Origin: Acrocarpospora corrugata
GTDB taxonomy: Bacteria; Actinomycetota; Actinomycetes; Streptosporangiales; Streptosporangiaceae
Assembly (NCBI RefSeq): GCF_009687845.1
Contig: NZ_BLAD01000070.1
Location: 31,522-95,521 of the forward strand
Reading direction: 5' to 3'
DNA length: 64,000 nucleotides
How positions within the stretch are numbered: the stretch's first letter is position 1; each line of letters begins with the position of its first letter. Below the pieces are notes generated by a model. It did not search any database, was not told where the DNA came from, and worked only from the letters and a program-made list of their open reading frames with translations. Both the position numbers and the translations under genes were made by a program. Below are positions 25,635 through 33,976 of the stretch, piece by piece.

Positions 25635-26413
25635 CCATCTCGGTCGACACGATCAAACAGATCATCCGCCCATACGGCGACACGACCGGCGACGCCATGG
25701 TGCAGGTGTCCTTCACCCTGCCCGTCCCGCAGGGCCCCCGTGCGGAGTCGGCCGCTCTGCAGCTGGCGGGAAAGATGGGTCTAGAACCGGCCAGCGTCGT
25801 CCATACCAAGGCGATGGGCCCGGACTTCACGTTCTTCATCGTGTACGGGAAAGTCACCCACCTCATCGACTACGCCGGCATCGTCGTCCCCGAAGGCCGC
25901 GAGTACGAGTTGCTCACGCCCCAGCAGGTCAACCTGGCCATCAGGAGTGTGCTGGGCCGCAAGCTCGTGGTGGTGGGGGCGTGTATCGGCACGGACGCGC
26001 ACACGGTCGGCATCGACGCGATCCTCAACGTGAAAGGGTTCGCGGGGGAGAAGGGCCTGGAGTACTACCGCGAGATCGAAGTGCACAACCTAGGCGCCCA
26101 GGTCGAAGTGGACGAACTGGTCGCGCACGCCAAGGACGCGAACGCGGACGCCGTGCTGGTCTCCCAGGTGGTGACGCAGAAGAGCGCGCACATCCACAAC
26201 ACCAAGCAGATGGCCGGGGCGTTCACGGACGCCTACCCGACCTCGCTGACCGGCGGGCTCGGCCGCCCGCTGCTGGTCGTCGGCGGCCCGAGGTTCGACA
26301 CGGTGTCCCCGTCCGACCTGGGCGTGGACCGCATCTTCGGGAAGGGAACCACACCGGGCGAAGTGGCCAGTTACCTGGTGGCCGCGCTGATCCCCACCTG
26401 GAGCCCGGCATGA
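25631..26413 (+). CDS. kamE: Lysine 5,6-aminomutase beta subunit (B12-binding)
   Basis: The 260-residue subunit carries the base-off cobalamin motif D-x-H-x-x-G as GTDAHTVGIDAIL at about residues 120-132. The PLP-binding lysine is expected within the cobalamin-binding half in the known enzyme; I did not assign it to one residue here. The GTG start overlaps the kamD stop (GTGA) and the stop overlaps kal, so stoichiometric co-translation is expected. Function needs both PLP and adenosylcobalamin, which links this operon to the B12 uptake genes at 58-61.6 kb. Confidence 0.95.
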   Translation: MTISVDTIKQIIRPYGDTTGDAMVQVSFTLPVPQGPRAESAALQLAGKMGLEPASVVHTKAMGPDFTFFIVYGKVTHLIDYAGIVVPEGREYELLTPQQVNLAIRSVLGRKLVVVGACIGTDAHTVGIDAILNVKGFAGEKGLEYYREIEVHNLGAQVEVDELVAHAKDANADAVLVSQVVTQKSAHIHNTKQMAGAFTDAYPTSLTGGLGRPLLVVGGPRFDTVSPSDLGVDRIFGKGTTPGEVASYLVAALIPTWSPA

Positions 26414-26799
26414 AGGTCACCCATCGGCGGTATGTCCCGTATTCGCACGCGCACTACGGCGGGTCACTGGTGGACGGCGCGTACGTGCTCGGCCTGTTCG
26501 GGGACGTCGCCACCGAAGTGTGCGTGCGGCTGGACGGCGACGAGGGACTGTTCGCCTCGTACTCGGACGTGCGGTTCCTCGCGCCCGTCCGGGCCGGGGA
26601 CGTGATCGAGGTGAGCGCCGAGGTGACCAGGGTCGGCAACCGGAGCCGGACGCTGGCCTTCGAGGCGCTGGTGGTCTGCCGGGCCAGGCCCGACCGGTCC
26701 GAGTCGGCGGCGGAGGTCCTGGAACCCCCGATCGTGGCGACGACGGCGACCGGGGTGGTGGTCGTCCCGGTCAGTCCTCCTCCATCGCCTCGGCCTTGA
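26410..26799 (+). CDS. kal: 3-aminobutyryl-CoA ammonia-lyase
   Basis: The 129-residue hotdog-fold protein begins MKVTHRRYVPYSHAHYGGSL and has the central helix and beta strands VRFLAPVRAGDVIEVSAEVT. Kal removes ammonia from 3-aminobutyryl-CoA to give crotonyl-CoA, the last step of the pathway. ATG 26410 overlaps the kamE stop. The 3' end overlaps the convergent SHOCT gene by 29 bp, so the last residues (VVVPVSPPPSPRP) may be poorly constrained. Confidence 0.9.
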   Translation: MKVTHRRYVPYSHAHYGGSLVDGAYVLGLFGDVATEVCVRLDGDEGLFASYSDVRFLAPVRAGDVIEVSAEVTRVGNRSRTLAFEALVVCRARPDRSESAAEVLEPPIVATTATGVVVVPVSPPPSPRP

Positions 26800-27424
26800 G
26801 GCGGTCGAACTCCGCCGCCGAGATCGCGCCGGAGCCGCGGAGCGCGTCCAGTTGCGTCAGCCGCTGGATCCGGGCGTCGGACGCGGTCCGCGGATAGGAC
26901 ATGCTCGCCGCGACGGTACGGAGGTCGTCGAGGATGACCGGGTCGCCGGGCCGCGCCGGGTCGTACGCGACGGTGACCGTGGCGCCCTGCGGGACCCGGC
27001 TGAGCGTGCGATGCCGGAACTCCAGGCCGGGCACGTCCGGCACCCGCAACGTGAGACGCCACAGCGGCTGCCCGTTGACCCGGGTCCCCGTCGCCTGAGC
27101 CGTCACCACGATCGCCTGCGCCGGGATGCCGTGCTCACGCAGGTAGTCCTCCCGCCGGCCGCGCCTGATCCAGCGGACCGCCAGCCAGAGCGCGACCGCC
27201 AGCGCGACGCAGCCGATGACCAGGAACACGATCCCGACGATCATGTTCGTGGTCTCGCCCTCCAGGCAGGTGCTCGTCCGGCCGCGGCTGTCCACGCAGG
27301 CGTGACTCGTGTCCGGGTCGTCGAACGCCAGCCACCGGTAGGTGAAGTACGCGCCCACCGGCAGGCTCCACGCGACCTGCACGAGGATGGCGACCACGAT
27401 CCAGAAGCGGGCTTTCCTTGGCAT
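26771..27424 (-). CDS. Membrane protein with DUF3592-like region and SHOCT domain
   Basis: The 217-residue protein has two membrane helices (about 8-28 and 61-83) flanking a small extracellular loop with two cysteines. A beta domain (about 100-165, WRLTLRVPDVPGLEFRHRT) follows, then a C-terminal SHOCT motif (IQRLTQLDALRGSGAISAAE, then FDRLKAEAM). SHOCT domains are short oligomerisation helices common in actinobacterial membrane proteins. Function unknown. It converges on kal with a 29-bp overlap. Confidence 0.8.
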   Translation of the reverse strand: MPRKARFWIVVAILVQVAWSLPVGAYFTYRWLAFDDPDTSHACVDSRGRTSTCLEGETTNMIVGIVFLVIGCVALAVALWLAVRWIRRGRREDYLREHGIPAQAIVVTAQATGTRVNGQPLWRLTLRVPDVPGLEFRHRTLSRVPQGATVTVAYDPARPGDPVILDDLRTVAASMSYPRTASDARIQRLTQLDALRGSGAISAAEFDRLKAEAMEED

Positions 27425-27564
27425 GCGGGCAGCCTAGTTCGCCCGAATATCGGAGCGGAAGTCGCGTCGTGTTCCGGTCGTGTATACGGAGGGTGGTGTA
27501 GTGGAGGTCCCACAAGAACCCTCGCGGATCTCTGTGAGTTCGCTCGGGGTGTGGCGGGCCAAGT

Positions 27565-27591
27565 TACGGTAGCGTAGGTTACGAATTCGTA
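27565..27591. promoter_or_regulatory. Tandem TACG-N4-CGTA boxes before desaturase
   Basis: TACGGTAGCGTA (27565-27576) and TACGAATTCGTA (27580-27591) are two palindromic boxes 15 bp apart. A 9-bp direct repeat CGTAGGTTA covers 27573-27581 and 27588-27596. They end 14 bp before the start codon and should cover the promoter. This layout suits a TetR-type lipid regulator binding as two dimers. Confidence 0.6.
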
Positions 27592-27605
27592 GGTTAGGGG
27601 TAAAA

Positions 27606-28541
27606 ATGTCGCGTGCGCTGACGCAGACCGAGCTCTTGGTGGAGCTGGAACATGTGGTCGAGGAGAATCTGAACCGGCACATCGACGTGGCCAAAGAGTG
27701 GTTTCCGCACGAATACGTGCCGTACAGCGACGGCCGGACCTTCGACGGCGTCCTCGGTGGTGAGGCGTGGCGTCCCGAGGATTCCACCATCCCGGAGGCG
27801 GCCCGCGTCTCGCTCGTGGTGAACCTGCTGACCGAGGACAACCTCCCCAGCTACCACCACGAGATCGCCACCACCTTCGGGCGGGACGGCGCGTGGGGCA
27901 CCTGGGTGCACCGCTGGACCGCGGAGGAGGGCCGGCACGCCATCGTCATCCGCGACTATCTGATGGCCAGCCGCGCCGTGGACCCGACCGCGCTTGAGCG
28001 GGCCCGGATGGCCCACATGGAGAACGGCTTCGCCACCGAGTACGGCACGATGCTCCAGCAGCTCGCCTACGTCTCCTTCCAGGAGCTGGCCACCCGGATC
28101 TCGCACCGCAACACCGGCCGGGTCTCCGGCGACCCCGTCTGCGAGCGCATCCTGGCCCGCGTCGCCGCCGACGAGAACCTGCACATGCTCTTCTACCGCA
28201 ACCTGCTGGGCGCGGCCTTCGAACTCTCGCCGTCGCAGACCATGCGCGCGGTCACCGACGTGGTCACCTCGTTCCAGATGCCCGGCGCCGGCATGCAGGG
28301 CTTCGCCCGCAAGTCGGTGACCATCGCGATGGCGGGCATCTACGACCTGCGCCTGCACTGCGACGAGGTCCTGGCCCCCGTGCTGCGCCAGTGGAAGGTC
28401 AACGAGCTGGAGGGCCTGGACGCCGAGGGCGAGAAGGCCCGCGAGGAGCTCAACACCTTCATGTCCCAGCTGGACCTGATGGCCACCAAGTTCGAGGAGC
28501 GCCGCGAGGCCCGCCACGCCCGCGAGGCCGCCAGGGCCTGA
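27606..28541 (+). CDS. Acyl-ACP desaturase (DesA-like, diiron)
   Basis: The 311-residue soluble desaturase has the two diiron motifs of the plant-type acyl-ACP desaturases: TAEEGRH (about residues 106-112) and ADENLH (about 191-196), plus HEIATT and EYGTMLQQL. It puts a double bond into acyl-ACP or acyl-CoA with O2 and ferredoxin. Actinobacterial DesA1/A2 proteins are close in length. AGGGG precedes ATG. Control through the tandem operators upstream, in response to acyl chains, is likely but inferred. It converges on a GroES-like gene 15 bp away. Confidence 0.9.
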   Translation: MSRALTQTELLVELEHVVEENLNRHIDVAKEWFPHEYVPYSDGRTFDGVLGGEAWRPEDSTIPEAARVSLVVNLLTEDNLPSYHHEIATTFGRDGAWGTWVHRWTAEEGRHAIVIRDYLMASRAVDPTALERARMAHMENGFATEYGTMLQQLAYVSFQELATRISHRNTGRVSGDPVCERILARVAADENLHMLFYRNLLGAAFELSPSQTMRAVTDVVTSFQMPGAGMQGFARKSVTIAMAGIYDLRLHCDEVLAPVLRQWKVNELEGLDAEGEKAREELNTFMSQLDLMATKFEERREARHAREAARA

Positions 28542-28556
28542 CCCCGCTACGGACGG

Positions 28557-28877
28557 TTAGAGGTAGAGCCCGGTGCCGTGGTCGGTCTGCGGAGTGGCCA
28601 CGGCGTGCAGGTCGCGTTCGCGCATGACCAGGTAGGTCTGGCCGTGGACCTCTACCTCAAGCTGGTCTTCCGGGCTGAACAGCACCTTGTCGCCCACCTT
28701 GACGGCGCGGGCGTTGGCGCCGACGCCCGCGACCTCACCCCAGATGAGACGGTTGTCCATCTTGACGGTGGCCGGGATGACGATGCCCGCGGTGCTGCGT
28801 CGCTCCTCGGTCTCCTGCTCGGCCTTGACCATGACTCGGTCGTGCAGCATCTGGATCTCGAACTTCGGGTCGGCCAC
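28557..28877 (-). CDS. GroES-like co-chaperonin paralogue
   Basis: From GTG 28877 the product has 106 residues and a Cpn10 fold: MLHDRVMVKAEQETEERRST, AGIVIPATVKMDNRLIWGEV, VGDKVLFSPEDQLEVEV and YLVMRERDLHAV, ending GTGLYL. It lacks the exact mobile-loop sequence of the canonical GroES and resembles the second, stand-alone GroES-like protein of actinomycetes. No groEL is adjacent. The start is uncertain (no clear ribosome site); the frame is open to 29096 but that part has unrelated, lower-GC sequence. Confidence 0.8.
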   Translation of the reverse strand: MADPKFEIQMLHDRVMVKAEQETEERRSTAGIVIPATVKMDNRLIWGEVAGVGANARAVKVGDKVLFSPEDQLEVEVHGQTYLVMRERDLHAVATPQTDHGTGLYL

Positions 28878-29225
28878 ATTCGGCAGTTTACTGGGCGTTC
28901 GACCCGCGGTAGCCAGTTGCGGCAAGTCCGCTAAATCCGGACGCCGCCCGCGTACGCGGCCTGGCGCCCCCACCCGACCCCGCCATATATCCGGATTTTT
29001 CGCGTTGAATCGATTATCGCTCCGCCCCTTCTGGAGTTCCAGGGTAAATCGCCGGGATATGCCCATAATGCCGAACTCGATCGGCCGTTCGGGCATTTTG
29101 TTGTCGTGTCAACATTGGTTGAATTCTCTGAGGCCCCCCGTCAATGCGGAATTCGCCGCTATAACTATGCCTTGCGATCTCACCAGATAGTCATTTCGCG
29201 CCTTCATTAGGAAAAGGCCGTAAAT
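28878..29225. other. Intergenic region with lower GC
   Basis: This 348-bp gap separates the minus-strand GroES paralogue from the polysaccharide operon. It is richer in A/T than its surroundings from about 28985. TATAAC at 29160-29165 could be a -10 for the operon, and AGGAAAAGG sits before ATG 29226. I find no RNA gene or small ORF that I can support. Confidence 0.4.
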
Positions 29226-31274
29226 ATGGCACATGTCTGGATCCCCCCATTAGGAGGCATGGTGGCGCTCGTCCGCAGATTCGGTCCGGCCGTCCTCGGT
29301 CTGACCTCGGCCTTCGTCCTGGTCCCCGCGACCGCGGCGCACGCCGTGGAACCGATGATCAACATGAAGATCCTGCTCGTCAGCGACGGTTCCCCGTCCA
29401 CCGACGCGATCGCGCAGGCGATGGACTCAGAAGGCGTGCCGTACCAGAAAGTGGATCTCAGCAGTCCCGGGCGGCCGATCATCACGCCCGGATTCCTGGC
29501 CGACACGGTCGGCGCGGCCGACCGGGCGAAGTTCCAGGGCGTGATCCTGCCGAACGCGAATCCGTTTACCGACCAGGCGGAAATGACGGCCCTGGTGAAC
29601 TTCGAGAAACGCTTCGGAATCCGTCAACTCAGCGCTTACGTGTACGCGTACCCAGATGTCGGTCTTAATTATCCGGAATATCTGGGGCCGCTGGACGGGA
29701 TGACCGCGAGCATCGCGCCCGGCGCGCCGTTCCCGTACCTGCGCGGGCAGGTGCCGTTCGAGGACGAGTCGCCCGTCGTCGGGGAGAGCTACGGCTACCT
29801 CGCGACGCCGCTGCCGAACGACCCCGCCAACGGCAAGAGCTTCCAGCCGTTCCTCACCATGCCGGTGCCGAACAGCGCGACCCAGGGCGTGCTGGCCGGC
29901 GTCTACACCCACGACGGGCGCAGCGAGATGGTGGTCACCGCCGCGTTCAACCAGAACCAGAAGCAGTTCCGGATGATCTCGCACGGGATCATCAGCTGGC
30001 TCACCAAGGGCGTGCACTTCGGCTACGACCGCAACTACTTCGCCATGCACGTCGACGACGTGTTCGGCGACGACACCAAGTGGGACCCGGTCCACAACTG
30101 CACCCCGGCCAGCGACTGCCCGCCCGAGGCGCCGGAGACCGGCATCCGGATGACGCCCGCCGACGTCACCGCCGCCGTCCAATGGCAGAACGCCAACGGC
30201 TTCACCCTGGACTTCTACTACAACGGCGGCGGCAGCGCGCTCTACGCGGCCGAGCACGGCGGCTCCGACCCGCTGCTGACCAGTCTCAAGGCCAACAAGG
30301 CCAAGTTCAGGTGGGCCAACCACACCTACACCCACCCGTTCCTCGGCTGCGCCCAGGACTTCTCGGTCCTGCCGTGGCGGTGCGCCACCAACGCCCAGGG
30401 CCAGACCGTGTGGACCACCCGGGCCACCATCGAGGACGAGATCAACCGCAACAAGCAGTTCGCCAACCAGCACGGCTTCGCCGACGACACCACCGAGCTG
30501 GTCACCGGCGAGCACTCGGGCCTGTTCCTGCAGCCACGCCAGCCGGTCGACAACCCCAACCTGGCCCCGGCGCTGAACAGCACCGGCGTCAAGTGGATCG
30601 GCAGCGACGCCTCCCGCGACCCGGCGCAGCGCCCGGTCGGCGGCGCGTTCACGGTGCCGCGCTACCCGATGAACGTCTTCTACAACGTCGCCACCTTCGC
30701 CGACGAGGTGGACGAGTACAACTGGATCTACAACAGCCGCGCCGACGGCGGCTCCGGCATCTGCGAGGACAACCCGCTCACCACCACCTGCATCCCGCCG
30801 CTGGACCCGGCCACCGGCTGGCCCCAGCACATCCTGCCCGCCGAGGTGCGCACCGCGATGCGGCACGTGCTCGGCGGCCTGCCCTGGCCGCACTACGCGC
30901 ACCAGTCCAACCTGACCGGCGACCGGCTGCTCTACTCGGTGCTGGGCGAGCTGTTCACCCAGTACAACACCCTGTACGCGGCCAGCGCCCCGATCGTCAA
31001 CCTGCGCACCTCGGCGATCGGCGCCGAGCTCAGGCGGACCCAGCTCTGGAAGCAGGCCGTCCAGGCCGGCCAGGTCACCGGCTACATCCAGAACGGCGCC
31101 GTGTACGTGGACGCCCCCGACACCCTGGACGTGCCGCTGACCGCCCCCGCCGGGACCCGGGTGCCCAACCTGCTCAACCTCGGCAGCAGCCCGTTCGGCT
31201 CCGCCTACGCCGGCGAGCTCTCGGCCTACCAGCGCGAGGCGCTGCTCACGCCGATCAAGCTGCTGCTGCCGTAG
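29226..31274 (+). CDS. Exported NodB-like polysaccharide deacetylase (PelA-deacetylase-like)
   Basis: The 682-residue protein has a signal peptide ending ATAAHA (residue 40). An N-terminal alpha/beta domain (about 45-260) with KILLVSDGSPSTDAIAQAM precedes a NodB-type domain (about 270-600). MHVDDVFGDD (Asp277/278) and NHTYTH (His366, His370) form the metal-binding Asp-His-His set of CE4-like deacetylases. It probably removes N-acetyl groups from an exported amino-sugar polymer. ATG 29226 follows AGGAAAAGG; GTG 29262 after AGGAGG would give a shorter signal peptide. It opens a seven-gene operon, 6 nt before the glycosyltransferase. Confidence 0.8.
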   Translation: MAHVWIPPLGGMVALVRRFGPAVLGLTSAFVLVPATAAHAVEPMINMKILLVSDGSPSTDAIAQAMDSEGVPYQKVDLSSPGRPIITPGFLADTVGAADRAKFQGVILPNANPFTDQAEMTALVNFEKRFGIRQLSAYVYAYPDVGLNYPEYLGPLDGMTASIAPGAPFPYLRGQVPFEDESPVVGESYGYLATPLPNDPANGKSFQPFLTMPVPNSATQGVLAGVYTHDGRSEMVVTAAFNQNQKQFRMISHGIISWLTKGVHFGYDRNYFAMHVDDVFGDDTKWDPVHNCTPASDCPPEAPETGIRMTPADVTAAVQWQNANGFTLDFYYNGGGSALYAAEHGGSDPLLTSLKANKAKFRWANHTYTHPFLGCAQDFSVLPWRCATNAQGQTVWTTRATIEDEINRNKQFANQHGFADDTTELVTGEHSGLFLQPRQPVDNPNLAPALNSTGVKWIGSDASRDPAQRPVGGAFTVPRYPMNVFYNVATFADEVDEYNWIYNSRADGGSGICEDNPLTTTCIPPLDPATGWPQHILPAEVRTAMRHVLGGLPWPHYAHQSNLTGDRLLYSVLGELFTQYNTLYAASAPIVNLRTSAIGAELRRTQLWKQAVQAGQVTGYIQNGAVYVDAPDTLDVPLTAPAGTRVPNLLNLGSSPFGSAYAGELSAYQREALLTPIKLLLP

Positions 31275-31280
31275 CGCCCG

Positions 31281-32663
31281 ATGCGCATCGCGATGGTCAC
31301 CGAGGGGAGCTACCCCCACCACTACGGCGGCGTCAGCGTCTGGTGCGACCAGCTGGTGCGCGGCATGCCCGAGTACCGCTTCGACCTGCACGCCATCACC
31401 GGCACCGGGCGGGAGAGCCTCGCCTGGGAGCTGCCGGGCAACGCCACCGTCACGCCGATCCCGCTGTGGGGCGCCGCCACCCGGCGCCCGCCCAGGGGCC
31501 GGGCCAGAAGACGCTTCGAGGAGCTGTTCCGCGAGATGCTCGACCTGATGCTCGACCCCTGGGAGGGGTCGGCGGCCCGCTTCGGCGGGGTGCTGCGCGA
31601 GCTGCTCCGGCTCGGCGCCCCGCTGTGCGGCGACACCTCGGTGCGCTGCGTGCTGGACGTGTGGGACGCCAGGCGGGCCGAGTTCGAGCGGATCGGGGTG
31701 ACGCCGACCGTGCACGACGCGGTCACGGCGGTGGACCTGATCGAGCATTCGCTCCGGCCGCTGCTGCGGCCCGCGCCGGGGGCCGACGTCACGCACGTGG
31801 TGGCCAACGGGCTGGCGGTGCTGCCCGCGTTCGCGGCGAAGTGGACGGCGGGCACGCCGTTCGTGCTGACCGAGCACGGGGTGTACCTGCGGGAGCGGTA
31901 TCTGGGGTTCCGGAACTCGCCGTACCGGTGGCCGGTGAAGGAGCTGATGCTGAGTTTCCTGCGGCTGCTGTGCGCGGCGGCCTACCTGGAGGCGAGCCTG
32001 ATCACGCCGGGCAACAAGTACAACATCCGGTGGGAGGTGCGGTGCGGGGCCGATCCGGCCCGGCTGCGCACGGTCTACAACGGCGTGGATCCGGACCAGT
32101 TCGAGCCGGCCGGGACCGAGCCGGAGGCGCCGACGCTCAGCTGGGCCGGGCGGATCGACCCGATCAAGGATCTGGAGACGCTGATCCGGGCGTTCGCCCT
32201 GGTGCACGCGCGGCTGCCGGCGGCGCGGCTGCGGATCTTCGGGGGGACGCCGGCCGGGCGGGAGAAGTACCTGGCCGGGTGCAAGGAGCTGGCGGGGGAG
32301 CTGCCGGTCGTGTTCGAGGGCCGGGTGGACAACATCCGGGACGCCTACGCGGCCGGGCATGTCGTGGTGCTGTCCAGCATCTCGGAGGGGTTCCCCTACA
32401 CGCTGATCGAGGCGATGGCGACCGGGCGGGCGACGGTCTCCACCGACGTCGGCGGGGTGCGGGAGGCCGTCGCGGGGACCGGTCTCGTGGTGCCGCCGCG
32501 CGACCCCGAGGCCATGGCGGAAGCCTGCCTGACCCTGCTCGGCGACCACGAGCTGCGGGCCAGGATGGGCGCCGAGGCGCGGGAGCGCGCGCTCGGGCTG
32601 TTCACCGTGGACCGGGCCGTGGACAGTTTCCGTACGCTCTATCCGCGGCTGGTGGCGGCGTGA
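31281..32663 (+). CDS. PelF-like (DUF3492) GT4 glycosyltransferase
   Basis: The 460-residue GT-B enzyme starts MRIAMVTEGSYPHHYGGVSV and has GVYLRERYLGFRN, VYNGVDPDQFEP, GRIDPIKDLETLI and the GT4 motif SEGFPYTLIEAMATGRATV with the E-x7-E pair. The N-terminal part fits the DUF3492 domain of PelF, which in Pseudomonas polymerises the Pel amino sugar from UDP-sugars in the cytosol. The start is 6 nt after the deacetylase stop and the stop overlaps the next start. Donor UDP-GalNAc/GlcNAc is inferred from PelF. Confidence 0.85.
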   Translation: MRIAMVTEGSYPHHYGGVSVWCDQLVRGMPEYRFDLHAITGTGRESLAWELPGNATVTPIPLWGAATRRPPRGRARRRFEELFREMLDLMLDPWEGSAARFGGVLRELLRLGAPLCGDTSVRCVLDVWDARRAEFERIGVTPTVHDAVTAVDLIEHSLRPLLRPAPGADVTHVVANGLAVLPAFAAKWTAGTPFVLTEHGVYLRERYLGFRNSPYRWPVKELMLSFLRLLCAAAYLEASLITPGNKYNIRWEVRCGADPARLRTVYNGVDPDQFEPAGTEPEAPTLSWAGRIDPIKDLETLIRAFALVHARLPAARLRIFGGTPAGREKYLAGCKELAGELPVVFEGRVDNIRDAYAAGHVVVLSSISEGFPYTLIEAMATGRATVSTDVGGVREAVAGTGLVVPPRDPEAMAEACLTLLGDHELRARMGAEARERALGLFTVDRAVDSFRTLYPRLVAA

Positions 32664-33958
32664 GCGCGCCCACGGTGCTGCCGGAGGCCATCGACGACCA
32701 GGTGCGCGAACTGTGCGCCAACGCGGTCGACGCGCTGGAGATCGCGGCGGGGCTGGAGTTCGGCGGGCTCACCGACGAGGCCGCCGCGCTGCGGCACGGG
32801 CACGCGGACGTGTTCGCCTACGCGGAGGCGCTCTATCGGAGCGTGCCGCGCAAACCGGTCGAACCGGTGGTGGACGGGCCCGTTCCGTGGGCCGGGAATC
32901 AGGGGCGGCACGCCGTCAGGGGGATCCTGTTCGGGCTGCCTGGGCTGTGTTACGTGACGGCGGCGCAGGCGGTGACGGGGTCCACGGTCGTGCTGGTGGT
33001 GTCGCTGCTGCTGGCCTGGGCGTACGGGCAGGGGGCGGCCTACCTGGCCTATGTGGCGATCGGGCACGGGGACCGGGACGCCGGGCTCGCGGTCGCGCGG
33101 TGGGGGCTCAGGGCCGGGCTCGCGGTGCTGGCGCCCGTCATCGCCGGGGTCGGCGTGCTGACCTCGGCCGGCCCGGCCGGGATCGCGCTGGCGCTGGGGC
33201 AGGCCGCCTACCTGCTGGCGGCCGGGGTGATCCTGGTCGCCGACGGGGAGCTGGTGCTGCTCGCCGTGCTGATCCCGGGGTGTGTGGTCAGCGCGGTGTA
33301 CCTGGTCAGCGGGTGGCCGCAGCCGTGGGCGGTGTGGGCCGCCGGCGCGCTCTCGGTGGCGGAGGCCGTCGTGCTGGCCGAGATCGTCAGCCGCACCCCC
33401 GCCAGGGCTTCGGTCCGGGGGCGGCTGCTCGGCGCGCTGGCCCCGGCCCTGTTCGGCGCGCTCTGCGGCGGGCTGCTGGCCGCGGGCACGCCGCTCAAGA
33501 ACGGCGCGCTGGTCATGGTGCCGCTGTCGCTGAGCATGGGGGCCGCCGAGTGGGCGGTGTTCCGGTTCCGGCGCGGCGGGCACCTGCTGCTCGGCCGGAC
33601 CGCCACCGCGCGGCGGTTCGCCCGCGCGGTCCGGGGCGAACTGTTCGGGGCGCTCGGCCGCTACCTGGCCGTGCTGCTCGCCCTCACCGCGCTGGCCTGG
33701 CTCGCGGGCCGGCCCGGGTACGGCGAGACGCTCCGGCTGGCGGCCAACCTGGCGCTCGGCGGCGCGGTCCTGGTCGCGCTCATCCTGCAGTCCTGCGGGA
33801 TCAACGCTCCGGTGCTCGGTCTCTTCGGGGTCGCCCTGGCGGCTGAGCTGGCCGCGCCGCAGACGCCGGAGCTCCAGCTCGGCGCGTATCTCGCGCTGCT
33901 TTTCGCGATCACCTGCCTGGCCTGGGCGGCGGTCGCGCGCACACCACTGCACAGATAA
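32660..33958 (+). CDS. 12-TM membrane protein, PelG/flippase-like candidate
   Basis: From GTG 32660 (inside the GT stop) the protein has 432 residues: a soluble N-terminal part (1-85), then about twelve membrane helices to the C-terminus, with only short loops. The number of helices and the position right after a PelF-like GT recall PelG, a MOP-superfamily transporter. Helix 8 contains VPLSLSMGAAEWAVFRF. Sequence similarity to PelG is not certain by eye; a plain carrier or polymerase is possible. It should export the polymer made by the GT. The stop is 18 bp before the SDR gene. Confidence 0.65.
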   Translation: MSAPTVLPEAIDDQVRELCANAVDALEIAAGLEFGGLTDEAAALRHGHADVFAYAEALYRSVPRKPVEPVVDGPVPWAGNQGRHAVRGILFGLPGLCYVTAAQAVTGSTVVLVVSLLLAWAYGQGAAYLAYVAIGHGDRDAGLAVARWGLRAGLAVLAPVIAGVGVLTSAGPAGIALALGQAAYLLAAGVILVADGELVLLAVLIPGCVVSAVYLVSGWPQPWAVWAAGALSVAEAVVLAEIVSRTPARASVRGRLLGALAPALFGALCGGLLAAGTPLKNGALVMVPLSLSMGAAEWAVFRFRRGGHLLLGRTATARRFARAVRGELFGALGRYLAVLLALTALAWLAGRPGYGETLRLAANLALGGAVLVALILQSCGINAPVLGLFGVALAAELAAPQTPELQLGAYLALLFAITCLAWAAVARTPLHR

Positions 33959-33976
33959 CTTCCGACTAGAGAACGG

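Noticed and set aside
29427..32549. A 1040-residue minus-strand open frame
   Set aside because: It is antisense to the deacetylase and glycosyltransferase genes, with composition typical of a GC-rich shadow (runs of Val, Gly, Arg, His) and no recognisable domain.
30080..33958. A 1292-residue open frame across the polysaccharide operon
   Set aside because: Its first 860 residues are an Arg/Pro/Ala-rich shadow of the deacetylase and glycosyltransferase genes. Only the part from 32660 is a real protein.
32660..33958. Firm assignment as PelG
   Set aside because: Helix number and position fit, but I could not recognise specific PelG residues, so it stays a candidate.
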